This document shows positions 25,279-33,852 of a stretch of 64,000 nucleotides of DNA, piece after piece. The DNA comes from UBA981 sp942490995. GTDB taxonomy: Bacteria; Pseudomonadota; Gammaproteobacteria; Ga0077536. Position numbers and translations under genes: made by a program. Numbering within the stretch: the first letter of the stretch is position 1; the number at the start of each line of letters is the position of its first letter. Under the pieces are notes generated by a model. That model saw only the letters and a program-made list of their open reading frames with translations, ran no database searches and had not been told where the DNA came from. The stretch covers positions 99,700 to 163,699 of the forward strand of contig CALOBG010000021.1 of the NCBI GenBank assembly GCA_942490995.1. The letters are read 5' to 3'.

Positions 25279-28200
25279 CTACTCGCCAAACTCTGCGAGC
25301 ACGCGGTCGAGTTCACCCTGGTCGACGTCGGCGGCAGGGAAATCCGAGGGCGTCAGGGCCGCGACGGCGCCGCTCGCGGCAAGCTCGATGATGGCGCCCA
25401 GTTCGCCAATGACAGCGCCCGCGAGGTGCTGGATGGTCGAAGGCCGATAACAATCAGCAGCATAGGACCAGTCCAGCCGTAGTCGACCGTCAAAAATGTA
25501 CGCATTGATTTCGAGCAGGTAGGGACGCGGTCCGGTAGCAGCCGTTACCGCGCGCAGCGGCCCCGACAGGCGCACACGCGCGTCACCGCGCGTAGCCCTG
25601 TCCCATTGGCCGAGATAATTGAACAATACCGGCGCAGAACCGGCACGCGAGACGCGCTCAGCGCCGTAATGAAGCAGGTTGTATCCGGCGCCGTGGGCGG
25701 GCACCGCACGCAGCTTTTCCTTGACCTGCCTGACGGTTTCAATCAGCGTCTCGCCGCTGCGACACTCAAACAACACCGGGTAGATGCTCGTGAACCAACC
25801 CACGGTGCGGGTCAGATCCATACCTTCGACCAGGGCTTCGCGGCCATGGCCTTCGAGGTCGAATTTCAGCAGCGACCCGCCGTGCCAGCGCGCCAGCACG
25901 CGAACCACGCCGGCAAGCAGGACTTCTGGCACCTGGACACGCCAGCTCGCCGGCACCTGATGGACCAATGCCGCGGTCTGTTCGCGATCGAGCCTGCTCG
26001 TCAAGCGTGTACTGCTGGCATAGTCGTTCACGCTTTCGGGGTAATCGCAGCGCAGGGTCATGACACTGGCATCAATCTGTGCCCAGTACTCCGCCTCGGC
26101 TGGCCCGGCGCTGCCCGCGTGCTGCGCCGCCAGCGCCAGCGCCCAATCCGCCACCGCGGTGGTTTTGCGCGGTAGCGTCACCGCCGCGTGGGCTGCCAGC
26201 TGCTGGCACGCTCGCTCGAGGTCATCAAGCAGTATCCACCATGACACGCCATCGATGAGCAGGTGGTGCACGGCAATTACCAGCAGAGAAGCCGGTTGAT
26301 CGGCGCCGCGTGGCAGCCAGCGCAACTGCACCAGCGGACCGCGTTCGATATCCATCGTGCCGTTCATTGCGTCGATCAGGGCATCGAGATCGCTGGCGCT
26401 TTCTTCTCCCGGTGCCGGGCCGGGTATCGGCGTCGCCGCGACGCTCGGCGGGTCTATACACTGCCGCCAACCGTTGGCCCTGCGCTCGAAACGACTGCGC
26501 AGGACATCATGATGGGCCACGACCTGCGCCCACGCCTGGGTCAGCACCGTAACCTCCAGACCCGCGTCGACTTCGACCACGGCAACCTGACTCAGCGCTG
26601 GCGGCGGGTCCTCAGCGAGTTCGAAAAAGCGCCGTTGCATCGGCAGCAGCTCAACCTCACCTTCGACAGGTCCCTGTGTTGCGGACGTCGTGGGAACGTC
26701 GCGGCATACCGCGGCCGCCGCGGCCACGGTCGGAAAGTCAAACAGATCCTGCGGCGTCAGTTCGAGGCCCGCGGCCCGGGCTCGCGCGACAATCTGAATA
26801 TTGAGAATCGAGTCGCCGCCGAGGTCAAAAAAATTGTCATTGATGCCGATGCGGGCAAGACCGAAAACTTCACACCAGATGCCGGCGAGCAGGTGTTCGT
26901 TACGGCTGACCGGCGCGACAAATTCTGTATCCAGACCGGTGCGGGCATACTGCGGCGCCGGCAGGCGTGCGCGATCGAGTTTGCCATTCCCGGTCAACGG
27001 CACGGCCTCCAGCCGTACGAAATGGCGCGGCAGGTATTCCGACGGCAATCGCGCGCCGAGGTGCTCCAGCAGGCGGCCGCGATCCAGCTCGTCATCGGCG
27101 ACGTAATAAGCGATCAGCTCGATGTGCCGACGGGTCGCTGCGGACGCTTCTTGATGGTGGTAGCCGATAGACGCGAGTATGCGTCTGACGTTTTCGATGT
27201 TGATATCGTCATCGAGTTCGGCGAGGGCGGCGTTGCGCTCCTTGTGGCCGAGCCTCACATCCCAGCTATAAGGCAAGGCGTAGTTGTGATGCCGGCGCTC
27301 GGTTTTGTGTACGTGGATGCCGGCCTCATTGATCAGACAATTTGTCGAACGCCCGGTGTCCGCCGGACGGACCCAGGGCGCGCCGTGCTGCAGATAATCG
27401 AGCATGTCACCCAGGGTCGCGTCGCAGTAGCGGTAGAAATCGACAAACTTGATTTCCTCGAACACGCGATCGGATCGGAACAGCGAGACGTCGAGCGCCG
27501 CGGATACCGCGTCGTGCATGCGATGATAAATCTTGCGTGCTTCGATGATATTGCGATCGATTTCAGCAGGATCGTAAATTTTCTGCCGAAACTGATCGGC
27601 GACCCGGGTCTCGAAGATCTGTCCGCGCGAAAGTCCGGTAAAGATGTGGCGTATGCCGCGTTCGTGAGCGAGATTCATCGACAGCGTGTATATGGTCTTG
27701 AAGCAGCCATTGCAGACATTGCTGTGACGCTTGAGGCTGTCGACGAAGATAGCGTCCATCGCGGGCGTGGTGGCACTGACCAGTTCGAGTCCGAGTTTAT
27801 CGACCACCCGGCGGATGTTGTCTTTCGCCCCATCGGAGATGTAGCCGTTGTCGAGGGTAAAGACCAGCGGCGTCAGACCGAGATCGACAAGCTGGCACAG
27901 CGCGTAGGTACTGTCCTTGCCGCCGCTCAACAGCATCATGCAGTCCGGCGTGCGCGGTGTCGCTGCCCGCACTTCGGCAACGATGTTCTCGAGGTCCTGC
28001 TGGTCGCCGAAATAGCGCATCGCCTGTTCGCGCTCGCGGGCGAAACGGCGGCAGATGCCACACACCCCGGCGCCGTCGAGATCGGCATCGGGATGATTGG
28101 AGGCGAGACCGCAATGCACGCAGTACTCGATTTCCTGCGCCCGTGCTTCGCGGTCGTCGGCAATCACCACCGCTTCACGCAGCCCCGGATAAGCGGCGAG

Positions 28201-30822
28201 GACGCTTTCGATTTCGCCCAGCTCGATCCTGATCCCGTTGACCTTGACCTGTTGATCGATGCGTCCAAGATATTCGAGCCGGCCGTCGGCGTTCCATCGA
28301 GCCAGGTCGCCGCTGAGATACATACGCCCACCACGATTGAACGGATCGTCAACGAAGCGGGCCGCGGTTTCCTCATCGCGGCCGAGATAACCCAACGCGA
28401 CCCCGGCGCCGCCTATCGCGATTTCGCCAGCGACACCGCGCGGCTGCAGACCAAGCCTGCTGTCCAGAACGTAGATTGTCGCGCCGTCAATCGGGCGGCC
28501 TATCGGTACCGAGATATCCGTATCGGCATGCGGGTCGAAACGATGGATCATGCATCCGACGGTCGCCTCGGTCGGCCCGTACTCGTTGTAGATCTCAATC
28601 TCGTCGTTGAAATATTTCGAAACCGTACGCGCAACATCGGTTTTCAGGTCGTCGCCGCCGAGGATCATGACCCGCAGCCGCGAATGAGTCAGATCCATCG
28701 CTTGCAACAGCGCCAGGTGCGCGGGCGTAAGCTTGATGATATCGGCGCGGTTGTCCTCGATCACCCGTCGTAAGACGATGTCGCGGCCGCCCTCGAGTTC
28801 CGGGTAGACCAGTACCCGCCCGCCGCTCAGCAACGGCAGGAAACACGTCGTTACCGTCAGATCGAAAGCCATGGCCGTGAACAGGGGAAAGGTCAGCTGC
28901 GCGCCGCGCACATACTGACGCTCCGCCCAGTCGAGATAATTGACAACATTGGCGTGGGTCACGGCAACGCCTTTCGGAGCACCGCTCGACCCCGAAGTGT
29001 AGATGACGTAGACACGATCGTTGGCCGTTACTACAGGCGCCGGATTGCTATCGGGACGCCCCGCCGCGGCGCGCGCGAAATCCGCGTAGACCTCGGTCGC
29101 CCAGCGTTCGTCACGCGGCTGGCCCGCGGCGGAATCGACCAGCCACAGTCGCGCGCCGGCGTCCGCAACGCAGTGCGCGCGACGCGCGCCGGGATCGTTC
29201 GTGGACAGCGGCAGGTACGCCGCACCGCATTTGATCACCGCTAGCATTGCGATCACTGCCTCGGCAGAGCGGCGCATGCCAAGCGCAACCACGTCGCCCG
29301 CGCCGATGCCGCGCGCACGCAATTCGTGCGCGAGACGGTTGGCGTCGCTGTTCAAGCTGCCGTAGTTCCATACCACGCCGTCACATTCGAGCGCCGGCAA
29401 ATCACGATGGCGCGCTGCACAGTGCTCGAAACGCGCGCCCAGGGTCAGCGTCCGATCTGCGGAGGTCTGGATCCGCCCTCGCGCGACGGAGAGCAGGGCG
29501 CGGCGGGCCGCGGCGTCAAGGAGATTTACGGCGGTTATCGAACCTTCAGGTTGGTCAACAAATGCGTCAATGATGGCGAGCAGGTGCCGCCGCGCGGCAT
29601 CCGCGTCATCGACACTGAAGCTGTCCTCGTTGAGATCGAGAAACAGCCCGAAAACGTCGGCCTGGTCGAAATCGTGCACCTGCAGACGCAACACGTGGTT
29701 GCGATCGCCATAGCCCGCATGCACCCACTCGGCGGTGGTCGGATGCGCATCGAACTCGCCGAACTCGGCGGTGATGTAATTCAGTACCACGTTAATGCCG
29801 CGGACCTGGTCAAAACCGCTTGCGCCGGGCTGCGCGTTGAGCAGGAATGCCCGTGCCTCGCGCGCGACCTGCTGGTACACGCTCGCGAATGTGTCGTCGG
29901 CGCTGAGGGTGAGCGTCAACGGGAAGATTTCGATGAACAGGCCAGCGGTCTGCTTGAACGACTTGCTCGATCGATTGTGCGCCGGCGTGCCGATCACCAC
30001 CTCACCAACGCCGGTGATCCGGTACAGGTAGACCGCGAGCGCGGTAAAAAAAATCTGAAAGCGCGCCAGGTCGCTGTTGAAGGCGCGAAACGCCGGCGCT
30101 TCGGCGAGCGCTCGAATCGCTCGCGAGCGGTCTGCACCAAGCGCTACCGCGTAGCGCCGGGTACGGCCGCTGCGGGTCGGCGCCGGGCGCCGATAAAACT
30201 GCGGCACCGGACCGCTCAGATCGCCCTTGGCGCGCCAGTATTCGCGCGCGCGCCGGCACGCCCGCGAGTCCTGGTGACGTCGTTCGTACTCGACATAGTC
30301 GCGGTAGGGAGGCAGCGCAGGCGTCGGCGTTTCGAGGCCGGACCTGGCGGCCTGATACAGCGCGCTCATATGGCGGAAAATCACCGATACCGACCAGGCA
30401 TCGGTGACGACGTGGTGTTGGTTGAAATACCACACCGATTCCTGCGCGGAAAGGTACAACAGTGCGGTATCGAACAGGCGACGCGCGTAGTCGAACGGGC
30501 GCCGCGCGCGGGCCTCCAGCCATGCGGCCAGGGCCTCGCGCGGATCACGGCGGCTGGAGAAGTCGACGGTTTCGAGGGCGAAATCCATCGTTTCGAGGAC
30601 GCGCTGGCGCGACTCCCCGGCGTCTTCGTCGATGACCGTACGCATCGCACCGCAGCCCTGCAGCAGGGCGCGAAACGCCCGCTCGAAGGCATCGGCGTCA
30701 AGCGCCGTACCGATATGAAAGGCAAGCACCATGTTGTACAGCGGGTCGTCAGGCTGCAGTCGCTGCCCGGTCCAGATCAGTTCCTGCGCTCGAGTCAGCC
30801 GCATGGACGCTTGATCTTCCAT
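25279..30822 (-). CDS. NRPS C-A-T-E with a PP-loop ATPase inserted in the A domain
   Basis: A 1847-residue synthetase. C domain 1-440 (HHVVTDAW at 136-143). A core from about 460: YTSGSSGAPKG 608-618, YLSGDLARW 835-843, A8 at 853-872. Residues about 893-1225 are an inserted domain (separate entry). A9 LPSEYLP 1259-1265, A10 TGNGKLDR 1277-1284. T domain FFDLGGDSIL with Ser1338. Epimerisation domain about 1390-1810 with HHLLIDGVSW 1519-1528, EGHGRE 1657-1662 and LFNYLGQWDR. The specificity positions read D-L-T-K-I-G-E-V-G-K, nearly identical to the asparagine code DLTKLGEVGK, so L-Asn activation and D-epimerisation are predicted. The C-terminal VDQGELDRVLAEFGE looks like a docking tail. An ATG at 30804 (codon 7) is an alternative start. 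The C domain probably takes the oxidised prolyl starter from the free carrier protein. Confidence 0.93.
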   Translation of the reverse strand: MEDQASMRLTRAQELIWTGQRLQPDDPLYNMVLAFHIGTALDADAFERAFRALLQGCGAMRTVIDEDAGESRQRVLETMDFALETVDFSSRRDPREALAAWLEARARRPFDYARRLFDTALLYLSAQESVWYFNQHHVVTDAWSVSVIFRHMSALYQAARSGLETPTPALPPYRDYVEYERRHQDSRACRRAREYWRAKGDLSGPVPQFYRRPAPTRSGRTRRYAVALGADRSRAIRALAEAPAFRAFNSDLARFQIFFTALAVYLYRITGVGEVVIGTPAHNRSSKSFKQTAGLFIEIFPLTLTLSADDTFASVYQQVAREARAFLLNAQPGASGFDQVRGINVVLNYITAEFGEFDAHPTTAEWVHAGYGDRNHVLRLQVHDFDQADVFGLFLDLNEDSFSVDDADAARRHLLAIIDAFVDQPEGSITAVNLLDAAARRALLSVARGRIQTSADRTLTLGARFEHCAARHRDLPALECDGVVWNYGSLNSDANRLAHELRARGIGAGDVVALGMRRSAEAVIAMLAVIKCGAAYLPLSTNDPGARRAHCVADAGARLWLVDSAAGQPRDERWATEVYADFARAAAGRPDSNPAPVVTANDRVYVIYTSGSSGAPKGVAVTHANVVNYLDWAERQYVRGAQLTFPLFTAMAFDLTVTTCFLPLLSGGRVLVYPELEGGRDIVLRRVIEDNRADIIKLTPAHLALLQAMDLTHSRLRVMILGGDDLKTDVARTVSKYFNDEIEIYNEYGPTEATVGCMIHRFDPHADTDISVPIGRPIDGATIYVLDSRLGLQPRGVAGEIAIGGAGVALGYLGRDEETAARFVDDPFNRGGRMYLSGDLARWNADGRLEYLGRIDQQVKVNGIRIELGEIESVLAAYPGLREAVVIADDREARAQEIEYCVHCGLASNHPDADLDGAGVCGICRRFAREREQAMRYFGDQQDLENIVAEVRAATPRTPDCMMLLSGGKDSTYALCQLVDLGLTPLVFTLDNGYISDGAKDNIRRVVDKLGLELVSATTPAMDAIFVDSLKRHSNVCNGCFKTIYTLSMNLAHERGIRHIFTGLSRGQIFETRVADQFRQKIYDPAEIDRNIIEARKIYHRMHDAVSAALDVSLFRSDRVFEEIKFVDFYRYCDATLGDMLDYLQHGAPWVRPADTGRSTNCLINEAGIHVHKTERRHHNYALPYSWDVRLGHKERNAALAELDDDINIENVRRILASIGYHHQEASAATRRHIELIAYYVADDELDRGRLLEHLGARLPSEYLPRHFVRLEAVPLTGNGKLDRARLPAPQYARTGLDTEFVAPVSRNEHLLAGIWCEVFGLARIGINDNFFDLGGDSILNIQIVARARAAGLELTPQDLFDFPTVAAAAAVCRDVPTTSATQGPVEGEVELLPMQRRFFELAEDPPPALSQVAVVEVDAGLEVTVLTQAWAQVVAHHDVLRSRFERRANGWRQCIDPPSVAATPIPGPAPGEESASDLDALIDAMNGTMDIERGPLVQLRWLPRGADQPASLLVIAVHHLLIDGVSWWILLDDLERACQQLAAHAAVTLPRKTTAVADWALALAAQHAGSAGPAEAEYWAQIDASVMTLRCDYPESVNDYASSTRLTSRLDREQTAALVHQVPASWRVQVPEVLLAGVVRVLARWHGGSLLKFDLEGHGREALVEGMDLTRTVGWFTSIYPVLFECRSGETLIETVRQVKEKLRAVPAHGAGYNLLHYGAERVSRAGSAPVLFNYLGQWDRATRGDARVRLSGPLRAVTAATGPRPYLLEINAYIFDGRLRLDWSYAADCYRPSTIQHLAGAVIGELGAIIELAASGAVAALTPSDFPAADVDQGELDRVLAEFGE
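27148..28146 (-). other. PP-loop ATPase domain embedded between A8 and A9 of the NRPS
   Basis: Coding residues about 893-1225 of the 1847-residue synthetase. It starts with a four-Cys zinc finger (YCVHC at 900-904 and CGIC at 921-924), then the N-type ATP pyrophosphatase loop LLSGGKDSTYAL (964-975), a third Cys pair (CNGC 1037-1040) and a C-terminal NYALPYSWDVRLGHKER stretch. This order resembles the WbpG/PseA N-acetyl-sugar amidotransferase group, which activates a carbonyl as its adenylate and lets ammonia replace oxygen to form an amidine; related PP-loop enzymes deliver sulfur. With Asn as substrate, amidine or thioamide formation on the side chain is an inference. Confidence 0.85.
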
Positions 30823-30828
30823 GTCCGT

Positions 30829-31071
30829 CTAGTCGTGGCTGCGCTGCGCGACGTAGGCGGCGATGGTGTTGATCGAACGGAAGTACTCGATACTGAAATC
30901 CTGTGGCGGGATCTCGAACCCGTAGGTCTCCTCGAGGTAACCGACCAGGCGCACCATACCGAGCGAATCGACCACCCCGTCATTGAGCAGCATATCGTCG
31001 TCGCCGACCACGTGCGGACCTTCGAGCAGCTCGTCGTGGATAAAAGCAGCGATGGTGTCCCTGATATTCAC
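30829..31071 (-). CDS. Free-standing peptidyl carrier protein
   Basis: An 80-residue carrier protein with the phosphopantetheine site VVDSLGMVRL (Ser36). The DSLG form (rather than LGGDS) is typical of the single carrier proteins used with prolyl-AMP ligases, such as PltL and RedO. Its stop is 6 bp from the start of the large synthetase and its start 13 bp from the stop of the adenylating enzyme gene. It should be activated by the Sfp-type transferase at 36504, loaded with proline by the enzyme encoded at 31085 and oxidised by the one at 32695. Confidence 0.9.
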   Translation of the reverse strand: MNIRDTIAAFIHDELLEGPHVVGDDDMLLNDGVVDSLGMVRLVGYLEETYGFEIPPQDFSIEYFRSINTIAAYVAQRSHD

Positions 31072-31084
31072 GCTCGCTCCTCGC

Positions 31085-32668
31085 TCAGACGCGGTTGGTG
31101 GTTGTGGACGAATACGCTTCGCGCAGCGCGCGGCGGTCGATTTTACCGCTGGAGGTGCGCGGAAACACCTTGCGCAGCTCGATGGAACTCGGCACGGAAT
31201 ACCACGGCAGCGCGCGTTTCAGTTCGCTGGTCAGATCGCCGCTATCGACCCCGGCGTCGCCTTTGAGCGTTACGGCGGCGTGGATCTCACCGCCGCCATC
31301 GGCGTCGCTTACGACAAAAACGCCAGCCTCTTCGACCACCGCGATGGCGCTCAAGGCGGCCTCGATTTCGTCAAGTTCCACTCGATAACCACGCACCTTG
31401 ACCTGGCGATCCTTGCGCCCGAGAAACCATAGCAGACCGCTGTGATCCTCACGCACCACATCACCGGTGCGATAAAACACTTCCTCGTGCCCGGCAATGC
31501 GCTCGCGACGATAAAACGCGCGTTCATTGAGTTCGGGTCGGCCCCAGTAGCCGCGCATCATGGTCGGTGAACGCACCAGCAGTTCGCCGTCGACCCCCGG
31601 CGGTACCTCGCGGTCCTGCTCATCGACGATCAGGGCCTCAGCGGTGTCGGCAATCGGGCCAATCGGGATGCTGTCCGCGTCCATGGCCAGATCACGAACC
31701 GTGTAATGGGTCACGCCATTGACTTCCGCCGGGCCGTAGATGTTGTCAAAGCTGACCCACGGCAGAACCTCACGTAATGCGCGCAGGTGTTTGAGCGGCA
31801 TCGGTTCGCCACCGAATATCGCCCAGCGCAGCGCGCTCAGATCACGTTGTTCCAGCGCACCGCGCAGGAGCAACTGGATCAGCGCGAACGGCACGGTATA
31901 CAGCACCGTAATGCCCTGATCCTGGATCAGCTGTGAATAGCTCGCCGGCAAACGCGTGTAAGCCTCGGGAACAATCGCCGTCGCGCAGCCTGCCAGTGCG
32001 GCCGAAAAAAAATCCATGATCGAGAGATCGAAATGCAGCGGCGCGTGGTTGCTGAGCACGTCCTCGGCGTGGAACCGATACTCGTGCGCAGCCCAGCGTG
32101 CGAAACTCAGGCCGCTGGCATGGGTGTGCATCATACCCTTGGGCGCACCGGTCGAACCGGAGGTATACATGATGTAAGCGAGGTCCTGCTCGATAATTTT
32201 GCGCCGTGGCGGCGCGGCAGTCAGCGCGCCGCGAACTTCGCTCGGCGTGTAGTTACGCAAACCCTCGCCCGTCGCAGCGGCCAATCCGACGGTCGCCTCG
32301 AGTGCGCATCCTTGAGCGATCTGGGCCAGCCTGCTTGCTTTGTGTTCCCCTGTAACGACGCAACGCATGCCACAGCTGCGCGCGATTTCGGCGCTGCGGG
32401 CCGGCGGCGCGGCCGGGTCGAGTGGCACGTATGCTGCGCCCGCCTTCATGATCCCGTACAGGGCGACCGCCGTGTCGATGCATTTGTCCATGTAAATGCC
32501 GACCGGTTCGCCGCGCGTCACACCGGCATCGACGAGGATATGGGCGAGCGCATTGGATCGCGCGGCCAGGTCACCGTAGCTCAGGGATTGCTCGAGAAAC
32601 TTGATCGCCGGTCGTTCGGGGGTGCGTTCCGCGACGTAATCTGGGGCATGGTAAATAAGCGTTATCAT
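31085..32668 (-). CDS. Free-standing adenylating enzyme, probable L-prolyl-AMP ligase (PltF/RedM-like)
   Basis: A 527-residue stand-alone A domain. Motifs: MYTSGSTGAPKGMMHTHASG, then SNHAPLHFDLSIMDFF, which is close to the PltF/RedM segment, FRTGD-like FYRTGDVV, RKDRQVKVRGYRVELDEIEA and PRTSSGKIDRRAL with the catalytic lysine. My reading of the specificity positions is D-L-M-Y-I-G-I-G-V-K, similar in its first half to the PltF proline code (D-L-L-Y-L-A...). Together with the carrier protein and the dehydrogenase on either side, this makes proline the likely substrate. The reaction is ATP-dependent loading of L-Pro onto the free-standing carrier. Confidence in the family is high and in proline moderate. 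Confidence 0.85.
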   Translation of the reverse strand: MITLIYHAPDYVAERTPERPAIKFLEQSLSYGDLAARSNALAHILVDAGVTRGEPVGIYMDKCIDTAVALYGIMKAGAAYVPLDPAAPPARSAEIARSCGMRCVVTGEHKASRLAQIAQGCALEATVGLAAATGEGLRNYTPSEVRGALTAAPPRRKIIEQDLAYIMYTSGSTGAPKGMMHTHASGLSFARWAAHEYRFHAEDVLSNHAPLHFDLSIMDFFSAALAGCATAIVPEAYTRLPASYSQLIQDQGITVLYTVPFALIQLLLRGALEQRDLSALRWAIFGGEPMPLKHLRALREVLPWVSFDNIYGPAEVNGVTHYTVRDLAMDADSIPIGPIADTAEALIVDEQDREVPPGVDGELLVRSPTMMRGYWGRPELNERAFYRRERIAGHEEVFYRTGDVVREDHSGLLWFLGRKDRQVKVRGYRVELDEIEAALSAIAVVEEAGVFVVSDADGGGEIHAAVTLKGDAGVDSGDLTSELKRALPWYSVPSSIELRKVFPRTSSGKIDRRALREAYSSTTTNRV

Positions 32669-32694
32669 GATCGTCGTCTGTCCGCCGCCGGTTT

Positions 32695-33843
32695 CTACAA
32701 CCCGAGCATGCGGGCGACGATATTGCGCTGGATATCGGAGGTTCCGGCGTAGATCAAGCCGCCAACCGCGTCGCGCAAATCGCGTTCGATGCCGGCCTCG
32801 CTGACATAACCCTCGCCGCCGTGGACGCGGATTGCATCGAGACTCGACTGGGTAAAACTTTCGCTGATATGCAGCTTGAGCAGGGCCGCCTCCGCGATCG
32901 CGCTGCGCCCGGACATTTTGAGCCAGGCGACTTTGTACAACAGCAGCCTAGCGGTTTCGAGGCGCAACTTCATATCAACGATACGGTTGGATACGGACTG
33001 AAATTTACCGATGGCCTGACCAAACTGGTGGCGCTTGCGTGCGTACGCGATAGTTTCGTCGAGCTGTCTGGCCATCGCGCCCAGTTGGCTGGCAAGGATG
33101 CTGCATCGCTCCCATTCCAGGAACCCGTTCGAAAGGCTGACACCGGCCCCCTCCGCCCCGAGCCGTTGCGCGACCGGCACCAGGCAGTCTTCGAATATCA
33201 ATTCGCCGAACGGCACACTACGCAGGCCCATCTTCTCGCGATTGACGCCGACCCGGCAGCCGGCGGACGCAGTTTCGACCAGGAACGCACTGATCCCCCA
33301 TTTGCCAACCGACGGATCGGTACTCGCGAAAACCAACGCGACGTCTGCCACCGGGCCAAGTGAGACATAGCGCTTTTTGCCGTTCAGGACATAGCCGCCG
33401 TCACATGCTGTCGCGCGGGTCGCCAGGCTGAACACGTCGGAGCCGGTGTCATCTTCGGTAATGGCATGGCAACCGATCATGTCACCGGCGGCGAGTGGCG
33501 GAAGAAAGCGCGCTTTCAACGCTTCGCTGCCGGCCTGCACGATGGGCAGTTGTACCGTCCACATCTGCGCATTAAGGGCAAACGCCAGACCGTTGTCACG
33601 GCAGCCATAGCCGAAACCTTCCATGGCCAGGATTGCGGTTAGAAAATCGGTGTCCGGAAATCCACTATAGGCTGTCGGTAACGACATGGCCTGGATGCCG
33701 AACTCGGCGCAGGCGCGCCATTTTTCCTGCGGAAAGCGACTCAGGTGATCGTCGACGTCGACTTCGTGCGTGAGCCTGGTCGCGGCGAATTGTTGCACCG
33801 CCGCCTGGCGCGCGAGTTGGGCTTCGGTCCAGTTGAAATCCAT
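32695..33843 (-). CDS. Acyl-CoA dehydrogenase-type L-prolyl-PCP oxidase (PltE/RedW-like)
   Basis: A 382-residue flavoprotein with the full acyl-CoA dehydrogenase layout: FPQEKWRACAEFGIQAMSLP, CHAITEDDTGSDVFSLATRA, the ARKRHQFGQAIGKFQSV helix and a C-terminal IRVHGGEGYVSEAGIERDLR followed by YAGTSDIQRNIVARMLGL. The detailed pattern (MGFGYGCRDNGLAFALNAQ-like region, WERCSILASQLGAMARQLD) is that of PltE, RedW and PigA, which oxidise prolyl-S-carrier to pyrrolyl-2-carboxyl-S-carrier; AnaB in anatoxin synthesis stops at the pyrroline. It lies 26 bp upstream of the adenylating enzyme gene and 9 bp downstream of the HupE-like gene. Which oxidation level is reached here cannot be told from sequence. 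Confidence 0.87.
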   Translation of the reverse strand: MDFNWTEAQLARQAAVQQFAATRLTHEVDVDDHLSRFPQEKWRACAEFGIQAMSLPTAYSGFPDTDFLTAILAMEGFGYGCRDNGLAFALNAQMWTVQLPIVQAGSEALKARFLPPLAAGDMIGCHAITEDDTGSDVFSLATRATACDGGYVLNGKKRYVSLGPVADVALVFASTDPSVGKWGISAFLVETASAGCRVGVNREKMGLRSVPFGELIFEDCLVPVAQRLGAEGAGVSLSNGFLEWERCSILASQLGAMARQLDETIAYARKRHQFGQAIGKFQSVSNRIVDMKLRLETARLLLYKVAWLKMSGRSAIAEAALLKLHISESFTQSSLDAIRVHGGEGYVSEAGIERDLRDAVGGLIYAGTSDIQRNIVARMLGL

Positions 33844-33852
33844 GGCGGCGCG

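Noticed and set aside
26263..28773. 836-codon open frame on the plus strand inside the large NRPS gene
   Set aside because: It is antisense to confidently identified domains, has no family similarity, and such frames are common opposite GC-rich genes.
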